Source: RGIG3077 sp045541475
GTDB lineage: Bacteria > Bacillota > Clostridia > Oscillospirales > Ruminococcaceae
DNA: 64,000 nt
Direction: 5' to 3'
Assembly: GCA_045541475.1 (NCBI GenBank)
Contig: JAZQJI010000027.1
Span: 62,001-126,000 of the forward strand
The translations under genes were made by a program, and so were the position numbers. How positions within the stretch are numbered: the first letter of the stretch is position 1; each line of letters opens with the position of its first letter. The notes beneath the pieces were generated by a model. It made no database searches. It saw only the letters and a program-made list of their open reading frames with translations, and was not told where the DNA came from. This document shows positions 50,960 through 60,464 of this stretch, piece after piece.

Positions 50960-51550
50960 TTATTCTTCTTCGTCAGCAATTTCAGATATAATTTCACGCA
51001 CTTGCTCAGCACCTTCGCCTGTTTGAGCCGAAAACTGAATTACAGTAATATCATCAAAGTATGGTATTTCTTCTGCAAAGCATTTAAGCCTTTCAGCTCG
51101 TTCGCTTTTCTTCAGTTTATCAGCCTTAGTTAATACAATTATAAACGGGAACTCGTTATCTATCAAAAAATCAATCATGATTAAATCGTCAGCAGATGGC
51201 GCGTGACGAAAATCAATCAGCTGAATAACAACGCCGATATTCCGTTCTTGAGCGAAGTATCCTTCAATCAATCTAGACCAGCGAACTTTTTCACTCTGTG
51301 ATACTCTTGCGTAACCGTAACCGGGCAAATCTGCAAGATATATATTATCCAGACTATAAAAATTAATAGTAGCAGTTTTTCCGGGCATTGAACTTGTTCG
51401 CGCCAACGATTTTTTGTTAACGATTTTATTTATCAGCGATGACTTACCGACATTAGAACGTCCCGAAAAAACAATTTCGGTTTTCGTGCTTTCAGGCAGT
51501 TGTTTAGGTTCGCCATAACTACAAAAAAAATCAGATTTATTAAAATTCAT
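50960..51550 (-). CDS. engB: Ribosome biogenesis GTPase YsxC/EngB
   Basis: Assists 50S assembly. 196 residues: GRSNVGKSSLIN (G1), KTATINFYSL, DLPGYGYARVS (G3), TKADK (G4). It follows lon by about 20 bp, the conserved lon-ysxC order. Confidence 0.96.
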   Translation of the reverse strand: MNFNKSDFFCSYGEPKQLPESTKTEIVFSGRSNVGKSSLINKIVNKKSLARTSSMPGKTATINFYSLDNIYLADLPGYGYARVSQSEKVRWSRLIEGYFAQERNIGVVIQLIDFRHAPSADDLIMIDFLIDNEFPFIIVLTKADKLKKSERAERLKCFAEEIPYFDDITVIQFSAQTGEGAEQVREIISEIADEEE

Positions 51551-51572
51551 CCATTCACCGTCTTTACATGTT

Positions 51573-53969
51573 TTATACTGTCAAAAGTTCATTTACGCAT
51601 TGTTTTTGGTTTGGCATAAAAAACTGTTTGTTTTCACATGTTTCTTCGCGAATAAGCGCAATCTGCAAAACCTCATCAATAGTAGAAACAAATCTAAATT
51701 CAACCGCATCCTTTACTGCTTGGTCGATTTCATCGTAGTCAGGTTGATTACCGATAGGAGCAATAACTGTTTTTATGCCATTTCTATATGCAGCCATTGA
51801 TTTTTCACGCAGACCGCCTATCGGCAAAACTTTTCCGTGCAGAGTAATTTCACCTGTCATAGCCACATCACAGCAAACAGGAGTATTCGAAAGAGCGGAT
51901 ACCATTGCAGTTACCATTGTAACACCGGCTGAAGGGCCATCTTTTGGAACAGCACCCTCGGGTGCGTGGACGTGAATATCGTTATTTTTATAGAAATCTC
52001 CGTTCATTCCATAATTTTCGGCATTACATCTGCACCAGCTAACTGCAAGCTTTGCGCTCTCTTTCATAACATCTCCTAAAGAGCCTGTAATTTCAAAGTT
52101 ACCTTTGCCGTTTAAAACCAGAGCTTCAAGAGGCATTAAAACACCGCCCGACGCTGTCCACGCAAGGCCGTTTACAACACCGATTTGGTTTTCTTTGGAC
52201 ATTTCATCGCCGTGATATTTTCTTACACCAAGATATTTTTCTATATTAGCGCCATTGAATTTAACACATTTAGAAGTACCTTCAACAATTTCCTTAGCAG
52301 CTTTTCTGCAAAGTGAAGCAATTGTACGTTCCAATGTACGCACACCCGCTTCTCGTGTGTAGCTATCTATAAGGGCATACAATGCATCATCAGTAATTCT
52401 TATCTGAGATTTTTTTAGCCCGTTTGCGCTTATCATTTTAGGCACAAGATGTTTCTTGGCAATATTGAATTTTTCTTCCCTGGTATAACTGGGAATTTCG
52501 ATAATCTCCATTCTGTCATGCAAAGGTTCAGGAATATTACCTTCAACATTGGCAGTTGTAATAAACATTACATTGCTTAAATCAAAAGGAAGCTCAAGAT
52601 AATGATCTCTAAATTCCTTGTTTTGTTCCGCATCAAGCACTTCAAGCATTGCAGAAGCAGGATCACCTTTAAAATCATTGCTCATTTTATCAATTTCATC
52701 AAGCAAAATCAAAGGATTCATCGTGCCTGCTCTATTCATTGCAGCAAGTATTCTGCCCGGCATAGACCCGATATAAGTTTTTCTGTGCCCTCTTATTTCG
52801 GCTTCATCCTTAACACCGCCCAAGGAAACACGAACGTATTTTCTGCCCAAAGCCTTAGCTATTGACTTACCAATTGATGTTTTACCCACACCGGGAGGTC
52901 CGACAAGGCAAATTATATTTCCGTTGTTTTGGCTTTGCAAGGCTTGAACAGATATAGTTTCAAGTATACGTTCCTTTACCTTTTCAAGACCGTAATGATC
53001 TTTATCAAGCGATTTTTTTGCTTTTTGTATATCAATTTTAGCGTTGGAATATTTATTCCAAGGCAAGTCAAGAACAGTATCAAGGTAGTTTCTGATAACA
53101 AAAGCTTCTTGAGAATTAGAAGGCATTTTCATCAGTCTGTCAGCTTCTTTTACAAGTTTTTCGGCATCTTTTTCATCTAATCCGATAGCATAAATCCTAT
53201 CAATATAGCTGATAACCTCTTCGTTGACGTTTTCGTCCTCACCAAGCTGCTGCGAAATGACGTGCATTTGCTCACGTAAATAGTATTCGTGTTGAGAACG
53301 GTCAATATTTTCCTTAACTTTATCATGAATTTGCTTTTCAAGCATAAGGATTTCTGTTTCAGCCGTTAGCGCGCTGTAAAGCATTGAAAGCTTTGTCAGA
53401 ATGTTTCCTGCTTCCAAAAGCTCTTGTTTTATTTCAAACGAAAAACCTGTGTTAAAAACAATGCTCTCAAATAAGCGATAAGGATTAGGTTGATTCATCA
53501 CAAGAGTTTGCAATTCTTTAGGCATCTTGGGCATAAATTCAGCGTAGCTGATAAAAGCATCTTTAACGCTGCGTACAACTGCGTCAAGCTCTACCGCATC
53601 AATTTTTGCCTTGGAATAACTCTGCATTATCTTAACATCGGCATAAAGCATTTTATCAGTATTATACATTTGCATGATTTTTGCTTTTGAAATACCTTCA
53701 ACAAGAACCCTGGCAACGCCATCTTTAGTCTTAACAAATTGTTTTATTTCACATATTACGCCGATTTTGTAAACATCATTAAATGAAGGTTCTTCAACAA
53801 AAACGTCTTTTTGAGTTGATAAAAAAATTCTTTTATCATTATCCATAGCCTCTTTAATGGCGTTTATTGAACATTTACGTGCAACATCAAAGTGTAAAAC
53901 AATGTTAGGAAATGCAACAACACCTCTTAAAGCAAGCATGGGCATATATATCAATTCGTTTTTCTCCAT
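51573..53969 (-). CDS. lon: ATP-dependent protease Lon
   Basis: 798 residues: N-terminal substrate domain (MLALRGVVAFPN), helical region, AAA+ with GPPGVGKTSIGKSIA and ILLDEIDKMS, and the protease domain with catalytic Ser in PKDGPSAGVTMVTA and Lys in GGLREKSMAA. Degrades misfolded and regulatory proteins. Normal length. Confidence 0.97.
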   Translation of the reverse strand: MEKNELIYMPMLALRGVVAFPNIVLHFDVARKCSINAIKEAMDNDKRIFLSTQKDVFVEEPSFNDVYKIGVICEIKQFVKTKDGVARVLVEGISKAKIMQMYNTDKMLYADVKIMQSYSKAKIDAVELDAVVRSVKDAFISYAEFMPKMPKELQTLVMNQPNPYRLFESIVFNTGFSFEIKQELLEAGNILTKLSMLYSALTAETEILMLEKQIHDKVKENIDRSQHEYYLREQMHVISQQLGEDENVNEEVISYIDRIYAIGLDEKDAEKLVKEADRLMKMPSNSQEAFVIRNYLDTVLDLPWNKYSNAKIDIQKAKKSLDKDHYGLEKVKERILETISVQALQSQNNGNIICLVGPPGVGKTSIGKSIAKALGRKYVRVSLGGVKDEAEIRGHRKTYIGSMPGRILAAMNRAGTMNPLILLDEIDKMSNDFKGDPASAMLEVLDAEQNKEFRDHYLELPFDLSNVMFITTANVEGNIPEPLHDRMEIIEIPSYTREEKFNIAKKHLVPKMISANGLKKSQIRITDDALYALIDSYTREAGVRTLERTIASLCRKAAKEIVEGTSKCVKFNGANIEKYLGVRKYHGDEMSKENQIGVVNGLAWTASGGVLMPLEALVLNGKGNFEITGSLGDVMKESAKLAVSWCRCNAENYGMNGDFYKNNDIHVHAPEGAVPKDGPSAGVTMVTAMVSALSNTPVCCDVAMTGEITLHGKVLPIGGLREKSMAAYRNGIKTVIAPIGNQPDYDEIDQAVKDAVEFRFVSTIDEVLQIALIREETCENKQFFMPNQKQCVNELLTV

Positions 53970-54099
53970 TTCTTTCTCCGTTTCTATTTATAAAAAGATT
54001 CAGATTGTCACTATTTAATACGCATATCAATTATACAGTATCTTGTCGTATTTTGCAAGCGTTATATTTTACAAATTTGAATAGCCGTAAACAAAACAA

Positions 54100-54132
54100 A
54101 AAACTGCACCGAAAATACATTGGTGCAGTTTT
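54100..54132. terminator. Bidirectional terminator downstream of the ABC genes
   Basis: Stem AAAACTGCACC / GGTGCAGTTTT with 11-nt loop. On the minus strand it is followed by TTTTTTG. Confidence 0.85.
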
Positions 54133-54139
54133 AATACAA

Positions 54140-54982
54140 TTACAGTGAAAGTCTGCTATTAATTAATCTTGTGCTGACAATGAACACGATAACGCTGAAT
54201 ATCGCATAACCTACACCTGTGCATCCAAGTATAACGTTAAAAAATGTATCAAGCGATTCTTCATCAATTTTTGCTTGAATGAAGAATGTCGGAATCGATA
54301 CAATAGTGCTTACAAGCGAATTAACACCTACATAAACACCAAAGATAAGGAGAATCTTAAGCACACCGGAAACTTTAACGACAGTTTGCGACATAATAAG
54401 TGTAAATCCTGCCAGAATAATGTAGAATGCATATTGCAGAATAACAGAAATGGCCATTAACGGAAAGTTAATTCCTGTTTCTTCAAACATCGGAACTATA
54501 AATTCCTTGAAGAAATTAAAATAATCATCACCATAAACCCAACAGAATATTCTGATGTCCAAATCAACCATCACAAGACAGATAATCACATAACCGATAA
54601 ATATTAACAATGTTGATATGTACTTGGAACCGAGTATTTCGACCGAAGAGTTTGGTGTCAAAAACACATTATATCCTTGCTTCTTACAGAAGTCGTTATT
54701 CATTGTAACTAGCGAGAATATTACAACAAATGCCGCTGCTGAAAAACAAGCAATTACCAGCAACAATATTGAAAATGTGTACATCTGCTGACCAAATGAA
54801 TATAGCAAATATCTTGTTGATCGCATATAATCTTCGTAATCACCGCTAAAATCTTCAAATGTGTTGAATTTGATCATTACAGCACCTAAAAAATTCATCA
54901 ATTCAAGCACAACAACCAAGCCGAACACAACATAAATTGCAGTTTTGATTTTTACAAATTCATATTTTAACAGTTTAAGCAT
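54140..54982 (-). CDS. ABC transporter permease
   Basis: 280 residues from ATG 54982 (GGAGGTG 6 bases upstream) with about six spans, starting MLKLLKYEFVKIKTAIYVVF, a typical ABC-2 type permease opening. Substrate unknown. It overlaps the ATPase gene by 8 nt, so the two form one exporter. Confidence 0.85.
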   Translation of the reverse strand: MLKLLKYEFVKIKTAIYVVFGLVVVLELMNFLGAVMIKFNTFEDFSGDYEDYMRSTRYLLYSFGQQMYTFSILLLVIACFSAAAFVVIFSLVTMNNDFCKKQGYNVFLTPNSSVEILGSKYISTLLIFIGYVIICLVMVDLDIRIFCWVYGDDYFNFFKEFIVPMFEETGINFPLMAISVILQYAFYIILAGFTLIMSQTVVKVSGVLKILLIFGVYVGVNSLVSTIVSIPTFFIQAKIDEESLDTFFNVILGCTGVGYAIFSVIVFIVSTRLINSRLSL

Positions 54983-55979
54983 TTGCATCACCTCCATTGT
55001 TATCAACATCGGAATTATCCGAAGCGTCAACATTATTCAAGATTTCTTGAATCGGCTGCGCAACGGGTGTGTTTTGGACTTGTGATTCACCGCTGAACTG
55101 ATTTTGCCAAGAATTATTCTGGGGATACTGCGGTGTGTTTGCATTGGGGTACTGCGGCATATTCATGTTAGGATATTGTTGTTGATACGGTGGGGTTGGA
55201 TATTGTTGATACGGTGGATATGAAGTATTCTGAAATTGCTGAGGCATCTGCGGCATATTTGGCATAAATTGACCATAAGGGTTAAATGAAGGTGCACCAT
55301 AAACTTCACGATAAAGATCAGAAATTGATTTATTGTTAGCACGACGCACTTCGTTAATATCGCCGTTAATTATAATCTGACCATTTCGAACCATAACAAC
55401 ATTATGAACTATCGGTTCCAATTCATCAAACAAATGGCTTGATATGATAAAGCAGCTGCCTTGCGAAGCCGACGCAATAATAGAGCTGATAATCTGGTCA
55501 CGTGCAATAACATCAATACCATTTAAAGGCTCGTCAAGCATTACTACATTGGAACGGCGAGAAAGCGTAACAGCAATTTTTAATTTTGCAGCCATACCCG
55601 AAGATAGAGTTTTAACCTTAAGCTTTTCAGTAAGTCCCATATAAGCAAGTAATTTTTTGAAATATGACATATCAAAATCGGGGAAAAAATCTTTATGATA
55701 ATTCGCAACATTTTCAATAGTCATAAAGTTGTAATAGTAAGGCTCGGTTGGCATATAAGCGATATTTGCCTTTGTGCGTACTGTAATTGGTGAATTATTG
55801 AAATATATAGTGCCTTTTTCGGGCTTTACAAGTCCGGCAGCAGTTTTCATCAATGTTGTTTTACCGCTTCCGTTCGGACCGATAAGTGCATATAGCTTAC
55901 CTTGCTCAAAGTTGATTGAAACATTATCCAATACAGGAACACTGTTGTAAAACTTTGTTACATTCTCAAATCTTAACAT
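54975..55979 (-). CDS. ABC transporter ATPase with Pro/Gln-rich tail
   Basis: 334 residues. The nucleotide-binding domain (1-225) has GPNGSGKTTLMK, the signature LSSGMAAKLKIA and VVMLDEPLNGID. After it comes about 100 residues rich in Pro, Gln, Asn, Tyr and Met (repeats such as YPPYQQYPTPPYQQQYP), which is not part of the family. The ATPase resembles YtrB/BcrA-type exporters acting with ABC-2 permeases. Confidence 0.9.
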   Translation of the reverse strand: MLRFENVTKFYNSVPVLDNVSINFEQGKLYALIGPNGSGKTTLMKTAAGLVKPEKGTIYFNNSPITVRTKANIAYMPTEPYYYNFMTIENVANYHKDFFPDFDMSYFKKLLAYMGLTEKLKVKTLSSGMAAKLKIAVTLSRRSNVVMLDEPLNGIDVIARDQIISSIIASASQGSCFIISSHLFDELEPIVHNVVMVRNGQIIINGDINEVRRANNKSISDLYREVYGAPSFNPYGQFMPNMPQMPQQFQNTSYPPYQQYPTPPYQQQYPNMNMPQYPNANTPQYPQNNSWQNQFSGESQVQNTPVAQPIQEILNNVDASDNSDVDNNGGDANA

Positions 55980-56079
55980 GTTTTTCTCCTTAATCAGTAT
56001 ATCAAATTAATTCACTTTGACACAACAATTCTAACATATACCCCCAAAAAAAGCAACAAAAATATTTTTTAAAAAATAC

Positions 56080-56108
56080 TTGCATTTCTATATAGTATAT
56101 GATATAAT
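56080..56108 (+). promoter_or_regulatory. Promoter of tRNA-Ser
   Basis: TTGCAT (56080-56085), 17-bp spacer, TATAAT (56103-56108), 14 bp before the tRNA. Confidence 0.8.
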
Positions 56109-56122
56109 CATTAAGTTGAATT

Positions 56123-56214
56123 GGAGACGTATCGAAGTGGTCATAACGAGAACGACTCGAAATCGTTTTGGCGTGATGAGCGTCACGTGGGTTCGAATCC
56201 CACCGTCTCCGCCA
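56123..56214 (+). tRNA. tRNA-Ser(CGA)
   Basis: Acceptor GGAGACG pairs with CGTCTCC, followed by discriminator G and encoded CCA. Anticodon loop CTCGAAA gives CGA. The long variable arm (GGCGTGATGAGCGTC) is typical of serine tRNA. Confidence 0.95.
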
Positions 56215-56217
56215 AGG

Positions 56218-56252
56218 ACTCCTTGAAGGTTTTATCCTTCAAGGAGTTTTCT
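56218..56252 (+). terminator. Terminator of tRNA-Ser
   Basis: 12-bp stem ACTCCTTGAAGG / CCTTCAAGGAGT with 6-nt loop, then TTTTCTTTTTT. Confidence 0.93.
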
Positions 56253-56321
56253 TTTTTATGCAAATGCCAAGTTGATTTATATTGTACAAGTAATATCAAG
56301 AAAAAAAATATACTTAACAAA

Positions 56322-56359
56322 AAAGCTCAAAAGCATAATTCTTTATGTTTTTGAGCTTT
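56322..56359 (-). terminator. Terminator of the dockerin protease gene
   Basis: Stem AAAGCTCAAAA / TTTTGAGCTTT enclosing a second short stem, followed by a T run on the minus strand. Confidence 0.8.
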
Positions 56360-56395
56360 ATGTATTATATTTTATTCTTTGAAGATAAATACTAA

Positions 56396-57883
56396 TTAAT
56401 TTATTGAAACATTAATGGTGTATTCACCGTTAACAAGATTACCAACACTAATGTTAAGGCCTGTATCAATAGTTTCTTGTCCGTTTGAATCATACCACGC
56501 AAATCCTGAAACTGACGAATCGATAACATCACCTGATGTAAAATAACCGTTATTATCATTCACAAGGCGTACAACTCTTGTACCGTCATCTCCCTGATAC
56601 AATGGGCCGTAATTATCATAAGCAAATACATTAATATTCCAGTAATCGTACGTATACAATTCAGACTGAATATGCAAGACTCTGATTCCACTGTTTTTAT
56701 TCCACCACATAGTGTTATTTTCATCCTCAGTTACATATTCAACAATGAAGTATTCACCAAAATAGCTATTACCCAAAGTCTCGCCGGGTATCAGTATAAA
56801 ATCAGGAGAATGCTGAGCAGAAGAAAGGGTAAAGGTTTGTGTTCCTTTAGATTTATCATAAACGGAAATTTCGTTTTCTCTATACCAACCAAGCATAAGC
56901 TTGGAAAAGGAACTGTAATCACCGTATGCATCATCCATCATTTCATATCCTGCATTACCGTGCAAGCCTTCCCAATCAGATGTATCCTCATATTTGTAGT
57001 AATCAGGCAGACCCATCGAATGACCCATTTCATGAATTATAGTTGTAACATAATCAATGTGACTTGTGGGCACTGAATTACCTGTAATAATATTTCCAAC
57101 AGCCAAATTATCAACACGATACGAAGGATCTCCAAATGCGCCAGAACAAGGCCACCAATAATCAGAATCTGCGGAAGACGGCACGAAATAAGCTGAGCAA
57201 TCTATGTATCCATCGCTGTTAGCATCATACTCACTAAAATCAACAGTTTCGCTGTAATAATCAAGTACTTCTTCTACAAGTTTTACTTTATCATCGTTGT
57301 AGTCGGAAATCGGACCACTTGCAGTATATGTAAGTACGTCACCGGTCATATTAAACCTTCCGTAAGATGATCTTTCGAGATATGCCGTTACACTTTCGTA
57401 AGGGTAATATTCTGACGATGTATCTTCTGCACCAAATATAGCATCTTCAACCTTTTGAGCATCAAAATCGTTACTGAATTTGCAGTCGGTAAAATCAATT
57501 TCAAAAACAAGCATTTTTACATTGCCTGTCGATGGACACGATGCTCCAAGCGCTGTGATAGGGGTATCGATTAAATTATCCTCTTCATATATCCCCTGCC
57601 AATCATCAATCCCCAGATATGCGCGTTTTAATAGACATACATCAACAATGTTCAAATCATCATCACTTAATAAATCGGCATAATAAAAATTATCGGCGTG
57701 GATTGTCGAAGTATCCAACACGTGACTTGATAACTTATATACATCTTGCGCGTCAATAGACAAATTACAGTCAATATCCCCTACATAGCCTGTAAGGATA
57801 GCCTGAGATGTAACTGTAGGAGAGATGATATTTAAACCAAGCAACGTAGCAGTAATAGCAGAAAACACTCTATTTAGTTTCAT
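56396..57883 (-). CDS. Dockerin-bearing M6-type (immune inhibitor A-like) metalloprotease
   Basis: Secreted protease of 495 residues: signal peptide (about 1-28), then an N-terminal type I dockerin (about 32-95) with two calcium loops (DIDCNLSIDAQDVYKL; DLLSDDDLNIVDVCLLKR), then an M6-type catalytic domain with the zinc motif HEMGHSMGLPDYY (His284, Glu285, His288) and a beta-rich C-terminal domain. Dockerin ahead of the enzyme is less common than behind it. A cellulosomal protease might trim scaffold proteins or plant cell-wall proteins; that is inference. Confidence 0.92.
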   Translation of the reverse strand: MKLNRVFSAITATLLGLNIISPTVTSQAILTGYVGDIDCNLSIDAQDVYKLSSHVLDTSTIHADNFYYADLLSDDDLNIVDVCLLKRAYLGIDDWQGIYEEDNLIDTPITALGASCPSTGNVKMLVFEIDFTDCKFSNDFDAQKVEDAIFGAEDTSSEYYPYESVTAYLERSSYGRFNMTGDVLTYTASGPISDYNDDKVKLVEEVLDYYSETVDFSEYDANSDGYIDCSAYFVPSSADSDYWWPCSGAFGDPSYRVDNLAVGNIITGNSVPTSHIDYVTTIIHEMGHSMGLPDYYKYEDTSDWEGLHGNAGYEMMDDAYGDYSSFSKLMLGWYRENEISVYDKSKGTQTFTLSSAQHSPDFILIPGETLGNSYFGEYFIVEYVTEDENNTMWWNKNSGIRVLHIQSELYTYDYWNINVFAYDNYGPLYQGDDGTRVVRLVNDNNGYFTSGDVIDSSVSGFAWYDSNGQETIDTGLNISVGNLVNGEYTINVSIN

Positions 57884-57998
57884 AATAGCCTCCGTAAATT
57901 ATATTGCTGTATTTTTTATCACAATAACTTAATCATAACATATAATTTCCAATTTTGCAATATATAAGGAAAAATGATGATTATTATTGCACAAATTA

Positions 57999-58027
57999 TT
58001 GTAATTAATAAATATATTTGCTATAAT
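57999..58027 (+). promoter_or_regulatory. Promoter of the LMW phosphatase gene
   Basis: TTGTAA (57999-58004), 17-bp spacer, TATAAT (58022-58027), 27 bp before the ATG. Confidence 0.75.
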
Positions 58028-58054
58028 AACTAAAATACGTTTAGGAGAAAGTAT

Positions 58055-58522
58055 ATGTACAAAATCATGTTCGTCTGCCACGGCAATATATGCCGCTCGC
58101 CAATGGCTGAGTTCATAATGAAGGAGCTTACAGCCAAATCAAGCTTAAATGATAAATTAACAATAAAATCTGCTGCTACAAGCACCGAGGAAATCGGAAA
58201 TGGAATATATCCGCCTGCAAAAGATGAACTAAAACGACGAAAAATTCATTTTTCAGAACATTTTGCTACACAAGTTAAACGCAGCGATTATAGTAAATAT
58301 GATTTGTTTATTGTAATGGATACAAACAATGTGAGAAACATAATGCGAATTTTTGGAAATGATCCGGAAAATAAAGTTCACAAATTGCTTGAATATGCCA
58401 ACCGTAAAGATGATGTTGCAGATCCGTGGTATTCCAATAGGTTTGACATTGCTTTTAATGATATATACGATGGATGTGCAGGATTGTTGAATCATTTGAT
58501 TTGTGTTTTGAACAATGAATGA
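58055..58522 (+). CDS. Low-molecular-weight protein tyrosine phosphatase
   Basis: 155 residues with the catalytic loop VCHGNICRSPMAEF (C-x5-R) near the N-terminus and the acid DPWYSN near residue 126. AGGAGA precedes the ATG. The arginine phosphatase YwlE belongs to the same fold; the loop reading C-H-G-N-I-C-R-S favours tyrosine phosphatase. A second phosphatase gene of a different type lies nearby. Confidence 0.93.
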   Translation: MYKIMFVCHGNICRSPMAEFIMKELTAKSSLNDKLTIKSAATSTEEIGNGIYPPAKDELKRRKIHFSEHFATQVKRSDYSKYDLFIVMDTNNVRNIMRIFGNDPENKVHKLLEYANRKDDVADPWYSNRFDIAFNDIYDGCAGLLNHLICVLNNE

Positions 58523-58647
58523 AACTTTAGATTTTAACGCTTTTATAGCTAAATATATTTTTGCATAATATTTATTTTTTAGGGCAAATTATAAGTGTGC
58601 TAAGATAACTGCACAAATATATTCAGCTTACAAGGCGGTGAATCAAA

Positions 58648-58776
58648 TTGAGCAAGAACAACAATCAAAAACAGCAACAGAACCAAAACGAAAATCAAAA
58701 CCAACAGCAACAAAAGCAACAGAATCGTCAGCAAAGCAACAACAATAACAACAATAACAACAATAACAACAACTAA
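58648..58776 (+). CDS. 42-residue Asn/Gln-rich small protein
   Basis: Starts at TTG with GGTG about 9 bases before it: MSKNNNQKQQQNQNENQNQQ and a tail of twelve Asn. Almost only Asn, Gln, Lys. A terminator follows directly, so it looks like a real monocistronic gene despite low complexity. It loosely recalls the Gln/Asn-rich gamma-type small acid-soluble spore proteins, but there are no repeats or protease site to confirm that. Confidence 0.5.
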   Translation: MSKNNNQKQQQNQNENQNQQQQKQQNRQQSNNNNNNNNNNNN

Positions 58777-58784
58777 TCAACATC

Positions 58785-58811
58785 AAAAAGCAGGTTATTA
58801 ACCTGCTTTTT
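58785..58811 (+). terminator. Terminator of the Asn/Gln-rich gene
   Basis: Stem AAAAAGCAGGTT / AACCTGCTTTTT with a 3-nt loop, then G and TTTT. Confidence 0.9.
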
Positions 58812-58892
58812 GTTTTAACGCAGAGGTACATCAAGTTGACAAATGTGCCAATATGTGATATATTTTACTTATTGATTAAAGGAGTTTGTGCA

Positions 58893-59600
58893 ATGAACGG
58901 ATTGATTGATTTTCACACTCACATATTACCGGAAATGGACGACGGTGCAAGAGATGCAGATGAATCTTTAGAAATGATTGCTATGCTAAAGGAGCAAAGA
59001 GTTTCTACAATTGTATCTACATCGCATTATTACATGCAGGATGAAGATATTAACACTTTTTTAGACAGACGCAATGCAGCATTTGAAAGATTGAAGAAAC
59101 ACGCTGAAGAAAAGAATTTTGAATTACCGCATATCATACTTGGAGCGGAAGTTTTATTTTCTCCCCTGCTTTGCGATTGCGATTGCAAACCTCTTTGCAT
59201 TGGTGATACTTCTTACATATTGTTGGAAATGCCTTACACTAAATTCTCGCAATCACATTTTAAATCTCTTGAAAACTTTTTAAACATGAGTGGACTGGAC
59301 TGTATTTTAGCTCATGTTGAAAGATATTTTCATTTTAACGATGAAAAAGATGTGTACAAGCTTGCTATGCATGATGTACTTTGTCAAATCAATGCCGGTT
59401 CTATTATAGATAAAAAAACACGCAGAAGAACACTAAAGCTGATATCAAAGGGATACGGTCACTTAATCGGCACTGATTCACACAATTCAGAAACAAGAAA
59501 ACCTAATTTAAATGGCGCTGTTGATGTTTTATCTAAAAAGAAATACGCCGGAATAATTGAAGAAATGACTGACACTGCAAAAGAAATTTTGAATATATAA
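58893..59600 (+). CDS. CpsB/YwqE-type PHP-domain tyrosine phosphatase
   Basis: 235 residues from ATG 58893 (AAAGGAG 8 bases upstream): LIDFHTHILPEMDDGARD, ILGAEVLFSP, LAHVERYFHF, GSHLIGTDSHN-like GYGHLIGTDSHNSE. These are the metal ligands of bacterial PHP tyrosine phosphatases controlling capsule or exopolysaccharide kinases. No cps genes are in the window, so its partner kinase must be elsewhere. Confidence 0.92.
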   Translation: MNGLIDFHTHILPEMDDGARDADESLEMIAMLKEQRVSTIVSTSHYYMQDEDINTFLDRRNAAFERLKKHAEEKNFELPHIILGAEVLFSPLLCDCDCKPLCIGDTSYILLEMPYTKFSQSHFKSLENFLNMSGLDCILAHVERYFHFNDEKDVYKLAMHDVLCQINAGSIIDKKTRRRTLKLISKGYGHLIGTDSHNSETRKPNLNGAVDVLSKKKYAGIIEEMTDTAKEILNI

Positions 59601-59603
59601 AAT

Positions 59604-59640
59604 AACCGATAGTTAGGCAGAATTGCAAAACTATCGGTTT
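59604..59640. terminator. Terminator between converging genes
   Basis: Stem AACCGATAGTT / AACTATCGGTT with a 14-nt loop, between the PHP phosphatase and ireB. T runs are short on both sides. Confidence 0.7.
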
Positions 59641-59669
59641 AATTACTTTATTGTGTAAATGAATATGAA

Positions 59670-59915
59670 TTAAAGACCAAGATAAGACTTTACAAGCACT
59701 TGAAGAAGCTCGTCACGGTCAATGTGGCGGATAAGACTACGCGCATTGTTGTATGTGGTTATGTATGTCGGATCTTCGGACAAGATATACCCTACAATCT
59801 GATTGATAGGATTATATCCTTTTTGTGTAAGAGCATCATATACAGTTGTAAGTGTTTTCTTGAGTTCGTTTTCTTTATCATCATTTACTGAAAAAGTTTG
59901 TGTTTTATCGATCAT
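59670..59915 (-). CDS. ireB: IreB family protein (UPF0297)
   Basis: 81 residues ending TVYDALTQKGYNPINQIVGY, SEDPTYITTYNNARSLIR and DRDELLQVLVKSYL, the clear UPF0297 signature. In Enterococcus IreB is a substrate of the PASTA kinase IreK; a PrkC homologue is encoded at 36565. The start is uncertain: ATG 59915 has no good ribosome site, while AAAGGAG lies about 20 bases before an in-frame TTG at 59930. Confidence 0.9.
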   Translation of the reverse strand: MIDKTQTFSVNDDKENELKKTLTTVYDALTQKGYNPINQIVGYILSEDPTYITTYNNARSLIRHIDRDELLQVLVKSYLGL

Positions 59916-60146
59916 AATTACATATTGCAAAACAAATATAAATGTTTCGCTCTCCTTTAAACAAAATATCCTTCATCTGTATATTATATATCATTTTTAG
60001 TGATATGACAAGTAGTTTTGTATAATTCAACACGAAAAAATTTTCAGCATTTTTTTGTGCATAATTACAAATAAATTATAACTTGAATTAAACGGCGACA
60101 ATTCACTTTAATTGCCGCCGTTTATTCAATTAGATTCTTTTAAATA

Positions 60147-60344
60147 CTATCTACAGCCGCCGTCACATTCAAAAGACTTGCAGTCTACACATTCGCAAGA
60201 TGTGGGGTTGGATTCGTGAGTGCCGACAGTTATCTGGCTGAGAGAACAATAATTCTCACTTCCCACATTGTGTTTGCATTTCTGAACCGTGCAGTGAATA
60301 TTAGAGTTTTTCTGCTTATCAGTCATCATTTTGTTTTCCTCCAA
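60147..60344 (-). CDS. DUF1540 Cys-rich protein
   Basis: 65 residues with the DUF1540 pattern: IHCTVQKCKHNVGSENYCSL, SQITVGTHE, and a CECVDC..CDGGC end. Small, cysteine-rich and metal-binding in appearance. Function unknown; common in spore-forming Clostridia. Confidence 0.88.
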   Translation of the reverse strand: MEENKMMTDKQKNSNIHCTVQKCKHNVGSENYCSLSQITVGTHESNPTSCECVDCKSFECDGGCR

Positions 60345-60464
60345 AAAAGCATTTTTGTTGCAGAATTTGCAACTGATATTTATTATCTCACAAACACAAA
60401 AAAATATCCGTTTAAGTATACAAGAAAAAAGTTTTATAAAATAGATATTTTTTCAAAAAAAGGC

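Noticed and set aside
54100..54132. Possible second copy of the attachment palindrome (shared GCACC/GGTGC)
   Set aside because: Arms and spacer differ in length and sequence; flanking A/T tracts and gene ends fit a terminator.
58738..58776. AAC/AAT microsatellite as a stand-alone repeat
   Set aside because: It is in frame within a small ORF with ribosome site and terminator, so it is described as coding.
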